DNA from: Epiperipatus broadwayi
Taxonomy: Eukaryota > Onychophora > Udeonychophora > Euonychophora > Peripatidae
Direction of reading: 5' to 3'
NCBI GenBank assembly: GCA_028023455.1
Contig: JAQFVV010000042.1
Span: 7,399,922 to 7,463,921 of the forward strand
DNA length: 64,000 nucleotides
In this document: positions 39,255 to 51,745 of the stretch, piece after piece
Layout: each line of letters begins with the position of its first letter
Numbering within the stretch: the first letter of the stretch is position 1
Notes under the pieces: model-generated
Seen by the model: only the letters and a program-made list of their open reading frames with translations
What the model was told of the DNA's origin: nothing
Database searches by the model: none
Made by a program: the position numbers and the translations under genes

Positions 39255-40247
39255 ATTTATGTTTCATTTAGTGTGAGCTGATATATTACATTAGATGTTA
39301 TAATTTGGACAGAAATCATCTCTATCTATTGTAATATATTTATAATTTACATTAAAAGATTTAATTCCATATATGTATATATTTGTTTCAAATTGGCATA
39401 CGTTTGTCTGCATAATGAAGTGGTAAATGCACTCAACTTCAAGTTATAAAGAAGACAAAAACCACTTTGTTAGCTGACAAACAAACTTATGCAAATTTGA
39501 ATTACAAATGCAAATGAAGGGAAAATCAATATATATTTGATTGTAAATATATTCAAAGTTTAAAATTAATTAGTTGAAATCATTATATTTATAAAGAAAG
39601 TCACGCTGTTATTTCTGATGGGAAGATTCTAGTGTCTAAATTCCTAGTTTACTTGGTGGATAAAGTTTTTTTCCATAAAACATATATACAGTGAGATATT
39701 TCAATCTTCTATTTTGTTCACTGGGTTAGTGGCCTAAGATTTTATAGAGAAGTATTTAGGAGATGTGAATTAATTTTAGTTATTAATATATAAAGAGGGG
39801 GGGGGGGTATTTACTACTGAACATTTTTAATTAAGATTTTAAATTTATGTTTAAGCTAATATCTGATGTAAACTAATTCAACGATTTGGCTGCTAGACTC
39901 TGCAATTCGTCATCAGTTTAAATCTGTTAAGTCATCAATTGCTAGTAATATTTATGAACAAAATAAAGTGTAAAGATTTGCTCTTTGTGCACACATTATC
40001 AGTAATGTCAAATATAATAATGAATACAGAATATAATAAAACTAAACTGGAGTTGCTATATCATTATTAATTATATTAATAAATATTATATCATTTGAAG
40101 CATATCAGTTATTCTCATTTCCATGATTATGCAATAGAAGTGATTTTTGTGAACATACTATGAGCTGACTATAATTTAACATTTATTTTTGTAATTAATT
40201 TGGTATATAATTTTGATTAATTTTACCAATGCTATATTTCAAATTAC
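39255..40247. other. intergenic AT-rich sequence
   Basis: It contains a run of 11 G at 39797-39807. No gene is seen. Confidence 0.5.
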
Positions 40248-40713
40248 AATAAACTATAGAAAGTAATCATCCTTTCCTCACAAGTGACATTAAACATTGG
40301 TGTTTAATCTGCAAGGGATACTCTTACTCCAGCCACAAGATAGAGACTTTAAGGAAGTAAGAGCAGACATCTTATTCCCAAACTCAAATGTAATTATATG
40401 AGCAAGTCTTAAATGTTTAAAAGTGACAGCATGAATTTATAAATCATTCACTTTAAATTCATTTCTTAATTTTAGTATTTTTATTAGTACTTCTGAAATT
40501 TTTAAATTTGTTTTGTGCCAATATTAAACAATGTTAAATTATGTAATATTTGATCAATTTTACATTACATGATTTCAGTTCAAGAATAAGATGTCAGCTC
40601 TTATTTCCTTAAAGTCTCAATCTTGTGGTTGGAGCGAGAGTATTCTTGCAGATTTTAACACTAATGTTTTACAGCACTTGTGAGGAAAGGATGATTACTT
40701 TCTATAGTTTATT
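40248..40713. mobile_element. fold-back element, about 466 bp
   Basis: The left end AATAAACTATAGAAAGTAAT is mirrored by ATTACTTTCTATAGTTTATT at the right. The arms also invert ATCATCCTTTCCTCACAAGTG and the CACAAGATAGAGACTTTAAGG block, each roughly 150 bp. The AT-rich centre has no coding potential. Confidence 0.8.
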
Positions 40714-41227
40714 ATTAATATAGTAAATTTTAATTTCATTTTCTTTTTTATTACATATATATAGATAGATAAATAATACAGATATTTAGAAACAAAAATT
40801 ATTGCATAGTCTAAATTTATTTTTTTGTTAGATAAGTATTATTATATTATATATATTTAATCAATATAAATATAACAAAAATTTAGATTTCATGAATAAA
40901 CATAAAAGTGTTTTTTTTTAATAGTAATAACTTTTTAATTATTGCTTTCTTTGATGTTTTAAACTTTGTCAACATAAAATATTTTATATTTATATTATAC
41001 AAGTTGAAATTTTATTAAAATTTAATATTAAATTCTAATCATATTCTTTATGCATAATAACCGCTGTGGTAATTTTATTAATATAGATTCCATATTATCA
41101 AATTCCAGATTGTGATGAACAACCATATTATACCTATTTTTAAATAATAACTTAGTTCAGAAGAATTCTTTATTTAAATAAAAGTTGATGTATATTTAAA
41201 CAAATTTAAAAAATAAATACCAATTAA
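40714..41227. other. intergenic AT-rich sequence
   Basis: Nothing recognisable. Confidence 0.5.
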
Positions 41228-41519
41228 TAATCAATGAGGATTTCCAATTCCTCAACAAGCTTTGTGATAAATGCTTAGCCAGAGCCAGCATTTAAAATAT
41301 CTCTGTCAGGACCCCCCAAACCTCTGATCATGGTTTCGTGGTTTGGCACTCCTCAGAGAGATTCTAGGGTAGGTTCAGACACTAGACCTCTTTGAAGAGT
41401 GCCAAAGCATGAAACCATAGTCAGAGGTGGGGGGGTCCTGACAGAGATATTTTAAATGCTGGCTCTGGCTAAGCATTTATCACAAAGCTTGTTGAGGAAT
41501 TGGCAATCGTCATTGATTA
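41228..41519. mobile_element. fold-back element, 292 bp, GC-richer arms
   Basis: TAATCAATGA at the left and TCATTGATTA at the right end the element. The arms match through CCTCAACAAGCTTTGTGATA, GCCAGAGCCAGCATTTAAAA, TCTCTGTCAGGACCCCCC and TGGTTTCGTGGTTTGGCACT-type sequence around a short loop near 41365. The arms are well conserved, so this is one of the younger hairpins here. Confidence 0.85.
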
Positions 41520-42185
41520 TATCTTACAAGCTTAAGAGAATTGGGTCATGTGATCTATGATTCTTATTTTGACTAAATACCAATTAATGACTTAAAAATC
41601 TGCACAATTTTCAATCACCATATCTTCAAGTTTATCTATTAACAGATGAAAAAAATGAATCTGCTTTTTATATTATCTTTAAGATTTTTAAATAAGAAAC
41701 ATAGACTAAACACTAACAGCAATAAAATTTAAATCAATCACATCTATTGTATATGCTTATTTAAAAAATTACATATCTGATGAAAATTAGATTCACTTTC
41801 TCATTTACACACAGTTATTCTTAATAGAAGATAGTCTATAAATTATCCTGGACTTATAAAAAGTTAAATGATAACTACTTATTTTATACACCATCCAGTT
41901 TAGTGATGTGAATACTTATTTCTTCTATAAATAAAAAAAATAATGTATTTACATTTTTTAAAATCTTCAAATCACTTTATTTAATTTGCTGCTAAAAACT
42001 AATTATAATTTATAAATACATAAATATTGTGTTGAATTAAGCAAACTGACTGGAAATATCTGCTAGTAAATATTCTAAATTTATTATAAAGATATATTTA
42101 AAATAATATCAGTTTATGTTAGTGCTTAAGTTAATTTATAAATTACTGGCACATGTAATATATTTAAATAAGGGTGCTTGTCTTA
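41520..42185. other. intergenic AT-rich sequence
   Basis: Nothing recognisable. Confidence 0.5.
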
Positions 42186-42187
42186 TA

Positions 42188-43261
42188 GCTAAAGATGCCG
42201 TTGGATGGCGCCATTTTCACGCTAAAACTATAAAATATGAACATTCACGGGCCGTTATTTTAATAATTTTTCTGTGCTTTTTTGTAATGCGAAAATAACA
42301 ACAAAACAAAATCGTCTTTTTTAAATATTATTTTTTATTAACGTATACAATTTAAATGATAATAATAAATGTAAAATAAAATCAACAAATTACAATTTGA
42401 TTCGTGTTTTTTATATCGTATATTTTTTAAATTGTGTTACGGCTTTTTTTTTATCAGTTTTCTATCGGATATTTTTTTACTTGTGTTACGACTTTTTTTG
42501 TTGTTGTTTAACTAAAAAATAATAATCGTAATAAAAGTAACAGTTGTTACGGTTAGGTTTAGGGTTAGTGTTCTGTTGTTTGTAATGCTAAAATAAAAAA
42601 ATTCAAAATCGTAACCATACTCGGACAAAAGAAAGAAACTAAAACTTTTTTAAACAACAACAAACACATACAAATGTCTTCTTTACTTACTAAACATGTT
42701 TATAATATTTGCTTTTTATGAAATTTACAAAAAAAACTGTATATTTGGACTTTTCTTACTGGATATTTTTTTCGTACCGCTCTTTTTTACTTCAAAAATA
42801 TACAGACGGTAGAACCTTCTTTGTCTCGTGGAATGTTACTAACAGTACGTTACTTGACACGTTACCTAATTGCAACTCAATAAAAACATAGATATTTAAC
42901 ATTTTCCCAAATAAAAGTTCAATACAGTACGTTGTAAAGTCTTATAATTATTGCTTTAAAAAATCTGAACATTTCAATAGTTTAAAATAAAAAAAAATCC
43001 AATGAAAACAACAGTTCAATACAATTCAAATACAAACTCTCTCATCAAGCCATAATTATTTTATAAATTGTGCGAATTTGGAAAATGTATTTGCTGTTAT
43101 GCGACATACATGCTGTACTGCGACGTGACATAGCGGCCTGCATTCTGTAGCACACCAAAAAGTTGTATTATAGAAAACGTGGGTTCGAACGTGTCGGCCA
43201 CGGAAACAGCATTTTTATGTGTTTTGGCATGGAAACCGCGCCATAGAGCGGCATCTTTAGC
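42188..43261. mobile_element. 1.07-kb non-autonomous element with terminal inverted repeats and TA flanks
   Basis: The ends are GCTAAAGATGCCG at 42188 and CGGCATCTTTAGC at 43249-43261, each flanked outside by TA. The inverted similarity extends inward to ATGGCGC. TA target duplication is typical of the Tc1/mariner superfamily, but no transposase is encoded. Inside are a direct repeat of about 50 bp (TGTGTTACGGCTTTTTTT at about 42434 and TGTGTTACGACTTTTTTT at about 42483) and a GGTTAGGTTTAGGGTTAG string. The base composition is visibly different from its surroundings. Confidence 0.7.
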
Positions 43262-43865
43262 TAAAAGATGAGTACCAAAATAATAATAAAAGAAAACTTT
43301 AGTTTTGAGAAGTAATCATCTTTTAAAGTGGTTCAGTAGTTCCAAGTTTAAATTACTGAGATGCCCATCTTCATTTCTTCTAATGATGCTATCTACAATC
43401 TGCTGACTATTGCATGCCTTATTCTAAATAGGAATATAGACTGATATTGGTAGTTGTAAGATATATTTAATAACTATTGCATTCAAGGAATGTGAGATAA
43501 ATAAAGTAGATTGAAATAATTTAAAATTTTAAAAATAAATTTATTAAGCAACAATATTTACAAATGTTTATCTTGATTTAAAATATTCATAGACTGTGCC
43601 AGAAATATTTTCTTTGCACAAGATTATTAATCTATTAGCAAGTATATATACAGATTTTTCTGATGGCTTACAAGTATCACTCTTGTAAATGGGAAGCTAG
43701 TTTTGAATTCTGGCTATAAATTGATGTCCTTGGTAATCTGCTTAACTATTGGAGGTTGTTAGGAGTTATAATCTATGTAATGTTAGAAATTACTTTCAAA
43801 TTAATCATCACTGGTAATGAAATCTTACATTTTGACGGATTTTTCCATAGTGGTTGCTATATATA
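43262..43865. other. intergenic sequence, no gene seen
   Basis: AT-rich, no recognisable feature. Confidence 0.45.
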
Positions 43866-44350
43866 TTGTAACAGGATGTTCTTTTCATGTTATGCACACG
43901 TGGGTGGATTCCTTTCTATGAGTAAAAGAGTATATCTCTGTTGTCCACATTCATGGATACCCCTCACACATTAAACTCGTACCTAGAAGAGAAGAGAGTA
44001 AGCTCTAAATAACTACCGATTTTACCCTTAATCTATCTCATACATATTCCAGTTTACTTCCATTATTTCAGAATTCGAATTCAGAGACATGTCTTGATCC
44101 TTTGTTTCAGGGTATATTTGTATCACCAAAGTCTGAATATGTGAAAAATAAATATATGTCTGTTAATGGGAGTGGGTATGGTATATTATAAATATGCAAA
44201 TAATGATCATGATATGTATGTAAGGATACAAATTTAACCACAGAAAAATAAACCAAGATTCATGTTTTAACATTTAAATAAATTTAATGAACATATTTAC
44301 ATTGATTATTATTTGAACAAGAAAATTTAAAACAGAATTAGGGAAAACTC
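43866..44350 (-). repeat. LTR-like relic, possible solo LTR
   Basis: It begins TTGTAACAGGATGTTC. It shares ordered blocks with the LTR at 31359: AAACTCGT followed by AGAGAGTAAGCTC, then TTCGAATTCAGAGACATG and the CAGGGTATATTTGTAT block. No internal gypsy sequence adjoins, consistent with a solo LTR. Boundaries are uncertain. Confidence 0.4.
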
Positions 44351-47100
44351 ATTTAGACATCTGTGGTCATTTTTTATTTGTGCTTGGTTTATACAATGTC
44401 CCAGATCCTGATCTCATAAAGAATAGCCACTAAATATTCCGATTAGCATAAATGATTTTCATATTCTATGCAACATTGCTATATATAGTACCATATTTAT
44501 TTACCTTTTTTATCTTTTATTTAATGTCATGATGATTTAAAAGACCCCCCTGTTGGTACTATGTGTGTGTAATGGAGAGTTATAAGTTCATGACACAAAT
44601 AATTAAAAAAATATGCAAAGAAAATTATTAAAACATATTAATAATTAACACAAACTTTAGAATAAACAGTTAATGAAAGTATATGTGTTGTATATATATG
44701 AGTTGAATTTATATATGTATTAGGTAACATCTTATCTTGTCCCATTTATAATGATGAGATTATTTCATAATCAAGAGCATACCTCATATTTTGTCTATCC
44801 AAAGTAATAAAAGAAATTTATTTTTATTTCATAAATCTTAAATTAAAACTATTTGGTCCTATATTAAAAGAAAGAAAATAAAATTATTATATATAGCATA
44901 CAAACAAATATAGATGACATCAGCTTTATTATGGTTCATATAGACACTGTTCTAATGGCTTGTTCTCATAATCCATGGTAGTTCTTTTATGCATAGCTGG
45001 GAATTTGAACATCTGATGGATAGATTGACTTTACTAGTCTTCGAACTGGAACTTTGAAATGAAGAGTAAAAAAAGAATTGGATTGTTTCAATATTTACCA
45101 ATCCAAGTGTGGAGAATAGGGCAATCCCATATCGATCTTGACGATGGCTCTGCAATTAATGATGAGCTTCTTTCCATGACATCCCATTTGCACTTAGCAC
45201 TGCATAATTACTTTTGTCAATACTCATATTAGTTTTCGTAGTTTAAGTTGATTGGAGAAACATCTATATTTCTTCTGCTATTGCATGTTTTGGACTTAAA
45301 TCTGAAAATCTATAGCGAGGAATCAATGGTGATTTTAGAGATTCTAATACTTTACTTTGTTTGCAAATTATTAATTTTCAAATTCTTTGTTTGGATGTTT
45401 TATGAGCTAAATGTTTCTCCTTGCTTTCTAAAATCCTTGTAAAAGATTTCTTGAAAAATATTACAAGTCCGAATTGGTTAATACAGACTTTCAAACATTT
45501 CTTTCAACTCCTTTGTGCAGGGAATGGTAGATTTTTCCCCCCAGATAAATTTTTTTTTTCCTTTTTGAACAAAAAATTTCTTTGTATATATCTTATATTA
45601 TGCCAGTTCGTGCTTATCCTTCTTACTTTATTGATGATGATATCTTTGCTACATATTAACATAAACAACTTGTTAAAAAAAAAAAAATGTTTAGTTTTTC
45701 TTTACTATAATATTATATATATGTATTTTTTTTTATTGCGTTCACTCATCTGATCTATTCTATGTCGTTCTATTGAGTTGGTAATCATAATACATTTAAT
45801 GTTAATTGTTGTAATGGTTCGTTGTAGCATCTGACTTGGTTTAATGTTTATTTATATTGGGCTTTAAGACTTAGGTTGTGATAAATGGTTTGTTATTTTA
45901 TGTGCCCTAATATTATCTAACGTTATTCATTAATAAGTAATGCTAATATCATGAGGCTTGAATTAGAGTTCAGTCTCATGTTGCATACTAGATGTTGGAG
46001 GTATCTATAATAATAATATATAAGTCATTATAAAATAGTAAATTAAGAAAGATGGCGATATTATGGTAATAGTACCAAAAATGCATTAAGCTGAATCAAA
46101 AACTAAAAACATCAGAGAAAGAATACTTATACACTTATAAAATATACTAATATACATATGATATAAAATTGATTGTATATGTTTGAATGTGTTATCTTTT
46201 TGTATATCAAGAAAAATATAAACATCTTTGGCATTAACTATTTCTGATTTATTAAGTATAGTGTGGTATTTGTTTTATGTCATGAAAATATGTGTGGGCA
46301 AATATATTTGTTTTAATTAATATATTAGCCAATAAGTATAATAAAAAGCAATCAATCACAAACCTGTTTAATTTATCAATCCTTATCAATAGATTTTTAT
46401 TCTTGGCCCATTTGATGATTTTTGGGTATCTGATCAAGTCTTTTTTTTTTTTTTTCATAAGTATTGATATTCTTCAGAAGCAAATGGGAGAAAAAATAAA
46501 TTTGAAGAATTTCATCTTGAAAATAGATCATTAAGATATGGAAATTATTTCTTATTAAAATTATTTAATCTATTTTTTTAATTATATTGTTCAACTATTA
46601 GTTGAATAATACCCGTGATTTTTATTATTATTTTGATTATTTTTAATATATGTTATTTTTCACTAATATTTTACAATGTGTGTATACATACATGGTGTTG
46701 TCTTCACATTTATACTTATATATACGATCAGAACAAGTCTAATTTTCATCTAGTAAACTTAGTGTCAGATCAAGTCGTAATTTTCATTTAGTAAACTTAT
46801 TGAGAATGTTAAATAACAGTTTTTAATACAAGAAAAAATTTCAAAATTTTAAAGACTGTTATTTTAAAAATGAAACTGCCTCTTATATATAAGTACAAAT
46901 TTGTTCTTTTCAAACTGCAAGTAAAGTAATGAGATATTTAAACTTAATCCAATTAACGAACATAGTTTTAGTTTAAAGTCAGAATAATTTCATCATATTC
47001 ATATTTCAGATAAAATTACAAACCAAAGAAATAGTACAAATAGATTATTTATAACACTACTTGGAGTTATACATGTGTACATTTATAGACGCAAACGCAC
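44351..47100. other. intergenic AT-rich sequence, no gene seen
   Basis: Several open frames of 60-110 codons occur (for example 45421-45753) but they are composed of AT-driven residues (Phe, Leu, Ile, Lys, Asn) with no family motif. A less AT-rich block lies at about 44940-45240. Confidence 0.45.
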
Positions 47101-47199
47101 ACAGCATCCATATATATATAGCTATTAAAGAAGAAATTGGTCAATTAAAAGAAGCTAACGTTCAGTGATACAAAAATAAGTGAGAACGGTTCAATTCAA

Positions 47200-47930
47200 A
47201 TGGATAAAATGACACAAGGTGCAAGTTTCAAGAGGAAAAATAAGAATGGCTCTGGCTCGCAAACCGATGAGCATAGTGTTGTGGGCTCAAACATTGAGCT
47301 GTGTGGTGAGCAAAAAAAGAAAACTGAGGGTCTCTCAAGGAGAAAAATAAAAAGGAAACGAAGACGGAAGAAGTTCGCTCAACAGGAGTCAGGGGATGAG
47401 ATGGAAACTGAATCAGAAGGTCAGATAGTCAATGATCCAGAAGTAATGGAACATGATATTTTAGCTCATCCCATGATCTTCAAATGTATTGTTGAATCTA
47501 AAGGGGCATGTCTTTTTTGGAAGGGGCATGTATGTAGCAAGAGTGAAGTAGGGCAGATAATTTCAGAAGTGGCAGATAATCCAGAGGAAAAAATCAATAA
47601 CATAGAAGAGCAATGAAATGATGAGGCTCGTAGTGACAGGTCCGGAAGTAGGCAAGGTGAACTAGTGCAGGTTATCTCAGAAAAGTCTGATAATCCAGTG
47701 GAAGAACTTGATAATGTAGAAGAGCAATGGAGCGATGAGGCTCATAATGACAATTCCGGAAGCGAGGAAGTAGATGGATGGCTGTCCAAAGGAAATGCAG
47801 CAACAAATTAGTACTAGTCCTGTGTGTACTGATGAAACAGAAGAAATCTCAGATGATGAAGAAATAAGCTCACGAGGAAAATTTTGAAGAAAATTCAGAA
47901 CAGGAAAGTGATAGAAATTCAGAAACGGGT
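47200..47930 (+). pseudogene. LINE ORF1-like basic/acidic protein, degenerate
   Basis: The frame from ATG at 47200 has a Lys/Arg-rich stretch (RRKIKRKRRRKKFAQQE, nuclear-localisation-like), then an acidic region. A TGA at 47614-47616 interrupts a tandem duplication of about 111 bp (EEKINNIEEQ, then EELDNVEEQ WSDEAHNDNSG). Acidic Glu/Asp/Ser-rich sequence continues in shifted frames to about 47930. Its position just upstream of LINE reverse-transcriptase fragments suggests ORF1 of that LINE, but no known ORF1 domain is recognised, so this is inference. It could instead be an unrelated nuclear protein pseudogene. Confidence 0.45.
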
Positions 47931-48199
47931 TAAAGTATGAATTCCATAGATGCTGTTTATACAAAGATATGGCAACATGGATAAAGTTTTAAGGATCTGT
48001 GAATTAAAGGACTTGGCAATTCAAGGATTCTTATGTATCAATGGAGAAGACTAGGTTTATTGACTAGTATGATCTCAAGATTTCTTTTAAACAAATATAT
48101 TTACATCATGTAGCGGGTGATCAGTCACCAGCATTTTTTTTCCTTAATAAAAAAAAAAGTTATATTTAATAAAATTGTAGTAATGCTGCTAGATATCAT

Positions 48200-49600
48200 T
48201 TTAAGATTAGGAAGAGGGATAAAGATACCGTTAATAGATAGTAAGAGAATATATATTTTGTCAGTTTTTTTTTTTTTTTGTGGATGATATATTTCTGTGT
48301 GCAGAAAGAAGAAAAGATATGGAAGTTATGCTGAGGATATGTGCAAGGGTGGGTAAAGAGATGGGGATTAAATTTTGTGAAGAAAAACAAATATAATGAT
48401 GATTAATACTGAGGAAAGAGAAGATGTAGAATTTTTATTGGGAGATATTAAGTTAAGGGTGGTAAATAGATATAGTTATTTGGGAATTATTTTAAGTAAT
48501 CAGAAAAATTATTTGGATGAATGGGAGAAAAAAATGATAACTGAACCAAGAAAAAAAAGGGATTGATAAAGAAATTAACTGTTTTCATATAATAAATATG
48601 TAGCTAAAATTATATGGAAGGGAGTTGCAGTAGCAGGGTTAACATATGGTAATGATGCATTATGTGTTAATAAAGGGGTATTAGATTACTTAGGAAAAGT
48701 TCAAAGGGAAGTAGGAAGATATGCATTGGATGCAGATGTATGGACAGCAAGAGGGACAATTCAAGGAGAAATGGGATGGACAAGTTTTCATATGAGATAT
48801 GAAAAAAATAAAATGAAAATGTTTGGTAAATTGCAGTTTATGGATAATAAAAGAATAGCCAAAATAGTGTTTAATTGGATTATGAGTAAAGGGCAGGCAA
48901 CAAGATGGGTGAGAAAGGTAATGTGGTATGCAAAAGATTTGGATAAAGAATTTATATCAGTATATTTGTACAAAAGATGGGATGATTGTGTTAGGAGGAT
49001 TGTTGAGTGTTGTAGTGGTAAGGAATGGGATAAAAGAATAGATTTATTAATAAAGAATAGGGAGTTAGAGAGATGGAGAACTAGTATGGATAATAAAAAG
49101 AGTTTAAGTATATATAGAAATAAACAATATTAGGTGTGAGTTAATATATGATAATAGTAAGGAAAGTAGTTTATTGTTTAAGGCTCGAACACAATCTTTA
49201 GCTACAAGAGAATATACATGTAAATGGAAAAATATGGGTGATTTAGTCTGAAAATTATGTAAGGAAGGAATATAAAATATTAAGCATCTGTTAATTGAAT
49301 GTAAATGTTTGAAAACAGAAAGGTATATATAATGAAGTTACGGAAGAATAAATATGAAAAAAGTGATTATACAGAAAGTGGATTATTGGTTTTTATGTTG
49401 GGTTTGGGAAAAGATAAGGGGGATTTAGATATAAAGGCTGTAGAGTTGACAAAGATTACGTTGTGGAAATGGGATGGAGCAGAATATGGGAAAACTTAGA
49501 GTGAGGAATGGAAAAAGAGGCTAACAGGTTTCTCTGGGCATAATTGCTGAGAGATTCTTGACTTCATTTAAGGAGAAGCTACAGTACATCACATCATCAT
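48200..49600 (+). pseudogene. LINE reverse transcriptase 3' fragment, copy 1
   Basis: The frame begins near the catalytic loop (FFVDDIFLCAERRKDMEVM), continues through RYSYLGIILSNQ and AGLTYGNDALCVNKGVLDYL and through an open frame (48726-49133) with GTIQGEMGWTSFHMRYEK and DNKRIAKIVFNWI. It then reaches a Cys/His finger-like segment broken by a stop near 49250. The Cys-x2-Cys...His...Cys arrangement after the RT is typical of many non-LTR retrotransposons. It is 5'-truncated. Confidence 0.75.
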
Positions 49601-50655
49601 TAATAGGTGGCAAGAAAGTATATACATTATCGGGTCTTTTATTGCAGATGATGTTTTTATTTTGGTGCACAGAAAGATGGAAAGATATAGAAATTATGCC
49701 GAGGACATGGGTAAAGAGATGGGAATTAAGTTTAGTAAAGAAAAATCAAAAGTAATGATGATTAATATTGGGGAAAGAGAAGACAAAGAATTTTTATTGG
49801 GGATATATACTTGGAAAAAGTACAAAGAGAAATTGAAAGATGTGCATTAGATGGAGATATGTGGATAGCAATTCAAGGGGAAATGGGATGGTCAAGTTTT
49901 TATATGAGAGATGCAAAAAGCAAAATGAAAATGTTTGGTAGATTGCAGTTTATGGATAATAAAAGAATAGCAATAATATTTAATTGGGTTATAATGGGAT
50001 GGGTAAGAAAGGTAATGCAGTATGCAGAAGATTTGGATAAAGAATTTATGTGAGTATACTTATACAAAAGTTGGCATGATTGTGATAGGAGAATTGTTGA
50101 ATGTTATAGTGGTAAGGAATGGGATAGATGCATTAATAAAGAATAGGGAGATGGAGAACTAGTATTGAAAGTAAAAAGAGTTTAAATTAAACAATAATGG
50201 GTGCAAGTTAATTTATGATAATAGCAAGGAAAGTAGTTTACTGTTTAAGGCTTGGAGAGTATCTTTAGCAATGGGATTATTCACATAAATGGAAAAATGT
50301 GAGTGATTTAGTCTGCAAGTTGTGTAAGGAAGGCATAGAAAATATTAGGCATCTGTTAATTGAATGTAAATGCTTGAAAGCAGAAAGGATACAAATAATA
50401 AAGTGGAAGAATAAATATAAGCAAAGTGATTATACAAAAAGTGGATTACTGATTTTTATGCTGAATTTGGGAAAAGATATGGGGAATTTAAATGTAAAGG
50501 TCATGGAGTTGACAAAGATTATGTTCTGAAAATGGGATGCCGCAGAATATGAAAACATAGGGTGGGGAAAGGGAAGGTAAAGTGGTTAACAGGTTTTCTC
50601 TGGGCAGAGTTGCTGAGAATTTCCTGACTCTGTATAAGAAGTCAGTGTGTCACAT
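49590..50655 (+). pseudogene. LINE reverse transcriptase 3' fragment, copy 2
   Basis: It starts at the same point as copy 1 (GGKKVYTLSGLL, then an ADDV-type loop spoilt to QMMFLFW in one frame) and keeps KEMGIKFSKEKSKVMMINIG. Relative to copy 1 about 245 bp is missing after EFLLG, then QREIERCALDGDMWIAIQG resumes. The zinc-finger segment is well preserved at 50299-50400: VCKLCKEGIENIRHLLIECK. It lies head to tail behind copy 1. Confidence 0.75.
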
Positions 50656-51050
50656 CATAATATGGGTGATTTAGTCTGCAAGTTGTGTAAGGAAGGCATA
50701 AAAAATATTAAGACATCTGTTAATTGAATGTAAATGCCTGAAAGCAGTAAGGGAATAAATAATGAAGTTGTGGAAGAATAAATATAAACAAAGTGATTAT
50801 ACAGAAAGTGGTTTACTGGTTTTTATGCTGAGTTTGGGAAAAGATAAGGAGGATTTGGATATAAAAGCCATGGAGATGACAAAAATTATGTTGTGGAAAT
50901 GGGATGGAGTGCAATAGAGAAGAATATGGGAAAACTTAGGGTGGGGAATGGAAAGTCAAAGTGGCTAACAGGTTTCTCTGGGCATAGTTGCTGGGAGTTC
51001 ACAATTTGAAGGAGAGATTTAATGGAGTAAATGTAAGTTTGTAGAGTATC
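50656..51050 (+). pseudogene. LINE 3' fragment, copy 3
   Basis: It begins directly with the zinc-finger coding segment (MGDLVCKLCKEGI) immediately after the CATCATAAT end of copy 2. It runs through the same downstream segment (GFLVFMLSLGKDKEDLDIK-like) to the ACAGGTTTCTCTGGGCATAG stretch. Only the last few hundred bases of the element are present. Confidence 0.7.
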
Positions 51051-51745
51051 AATTTGAGGGTAAAATGTTTGGTGAGACTGGTGGCATTAATTTTTGAGAT
51101 ATGTGGAATATATTCATTAGAAATATACATTTATTAGTTATATTTATTAGGGAGTGGGGGTAGGTGAATTAATTTATAAATTTTACTATCCGCTAAACCC
51201 AGAAATGGGGGTATTTATATTGATAAGGATACATATGCATTATTAGACAGAGATATGAAGCAGAAGAACATGTTTAGGTATGTAAATAATATAAAAGATA
51301 ATGTGAATGAAGATAGAATTGTGGAAGATATACGAACAAAGTAATTTTTTTAGGTGGATGTGCAAGATGATAGAGATATAAATAAATGGATAAATTAGAG
51401 GAGGTTTTTTTTTATAGGAGAAAGATTAGAACTGTTAGCAATGATGTAGATATATTTGATGATTGAATAAGACTATATTTTCAGAAATATGAATGAAAGG
51501 GGCTAAAGAATAAGAAAGAATTGGATATAGGAATTGTAAAGAACATATGTTGATTAGATTGAATATTTGGTATAATATATCTATGTGAAAGAGTGAAATG
51601 AGATTATTTGGGAATGTTTGCATAGAGATATAATTGAGTTTAGGAATAATTATTAAAATATTCATGGGAAGTGATAAAGCTGATTATGAAGAATTATTAA
51701 AGAGAATGTGTGAGAAAGGTGGATTGAATCTTGGCAATTTAAATC

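Noticed and set aside
42551-42568. Interstitial telomere repeat
   Set aside because: Only about three irregular TTAGGG-like units lie inside a TA-flanked element, too few for telomeric origin.
45421-45753. 110-codon plus-strand frame as a gene
   Set aside because: Phe/Leu/Ile-rich composition follows base content, a poly-A run encodes a Lys tract, and there is no motif or splice context.
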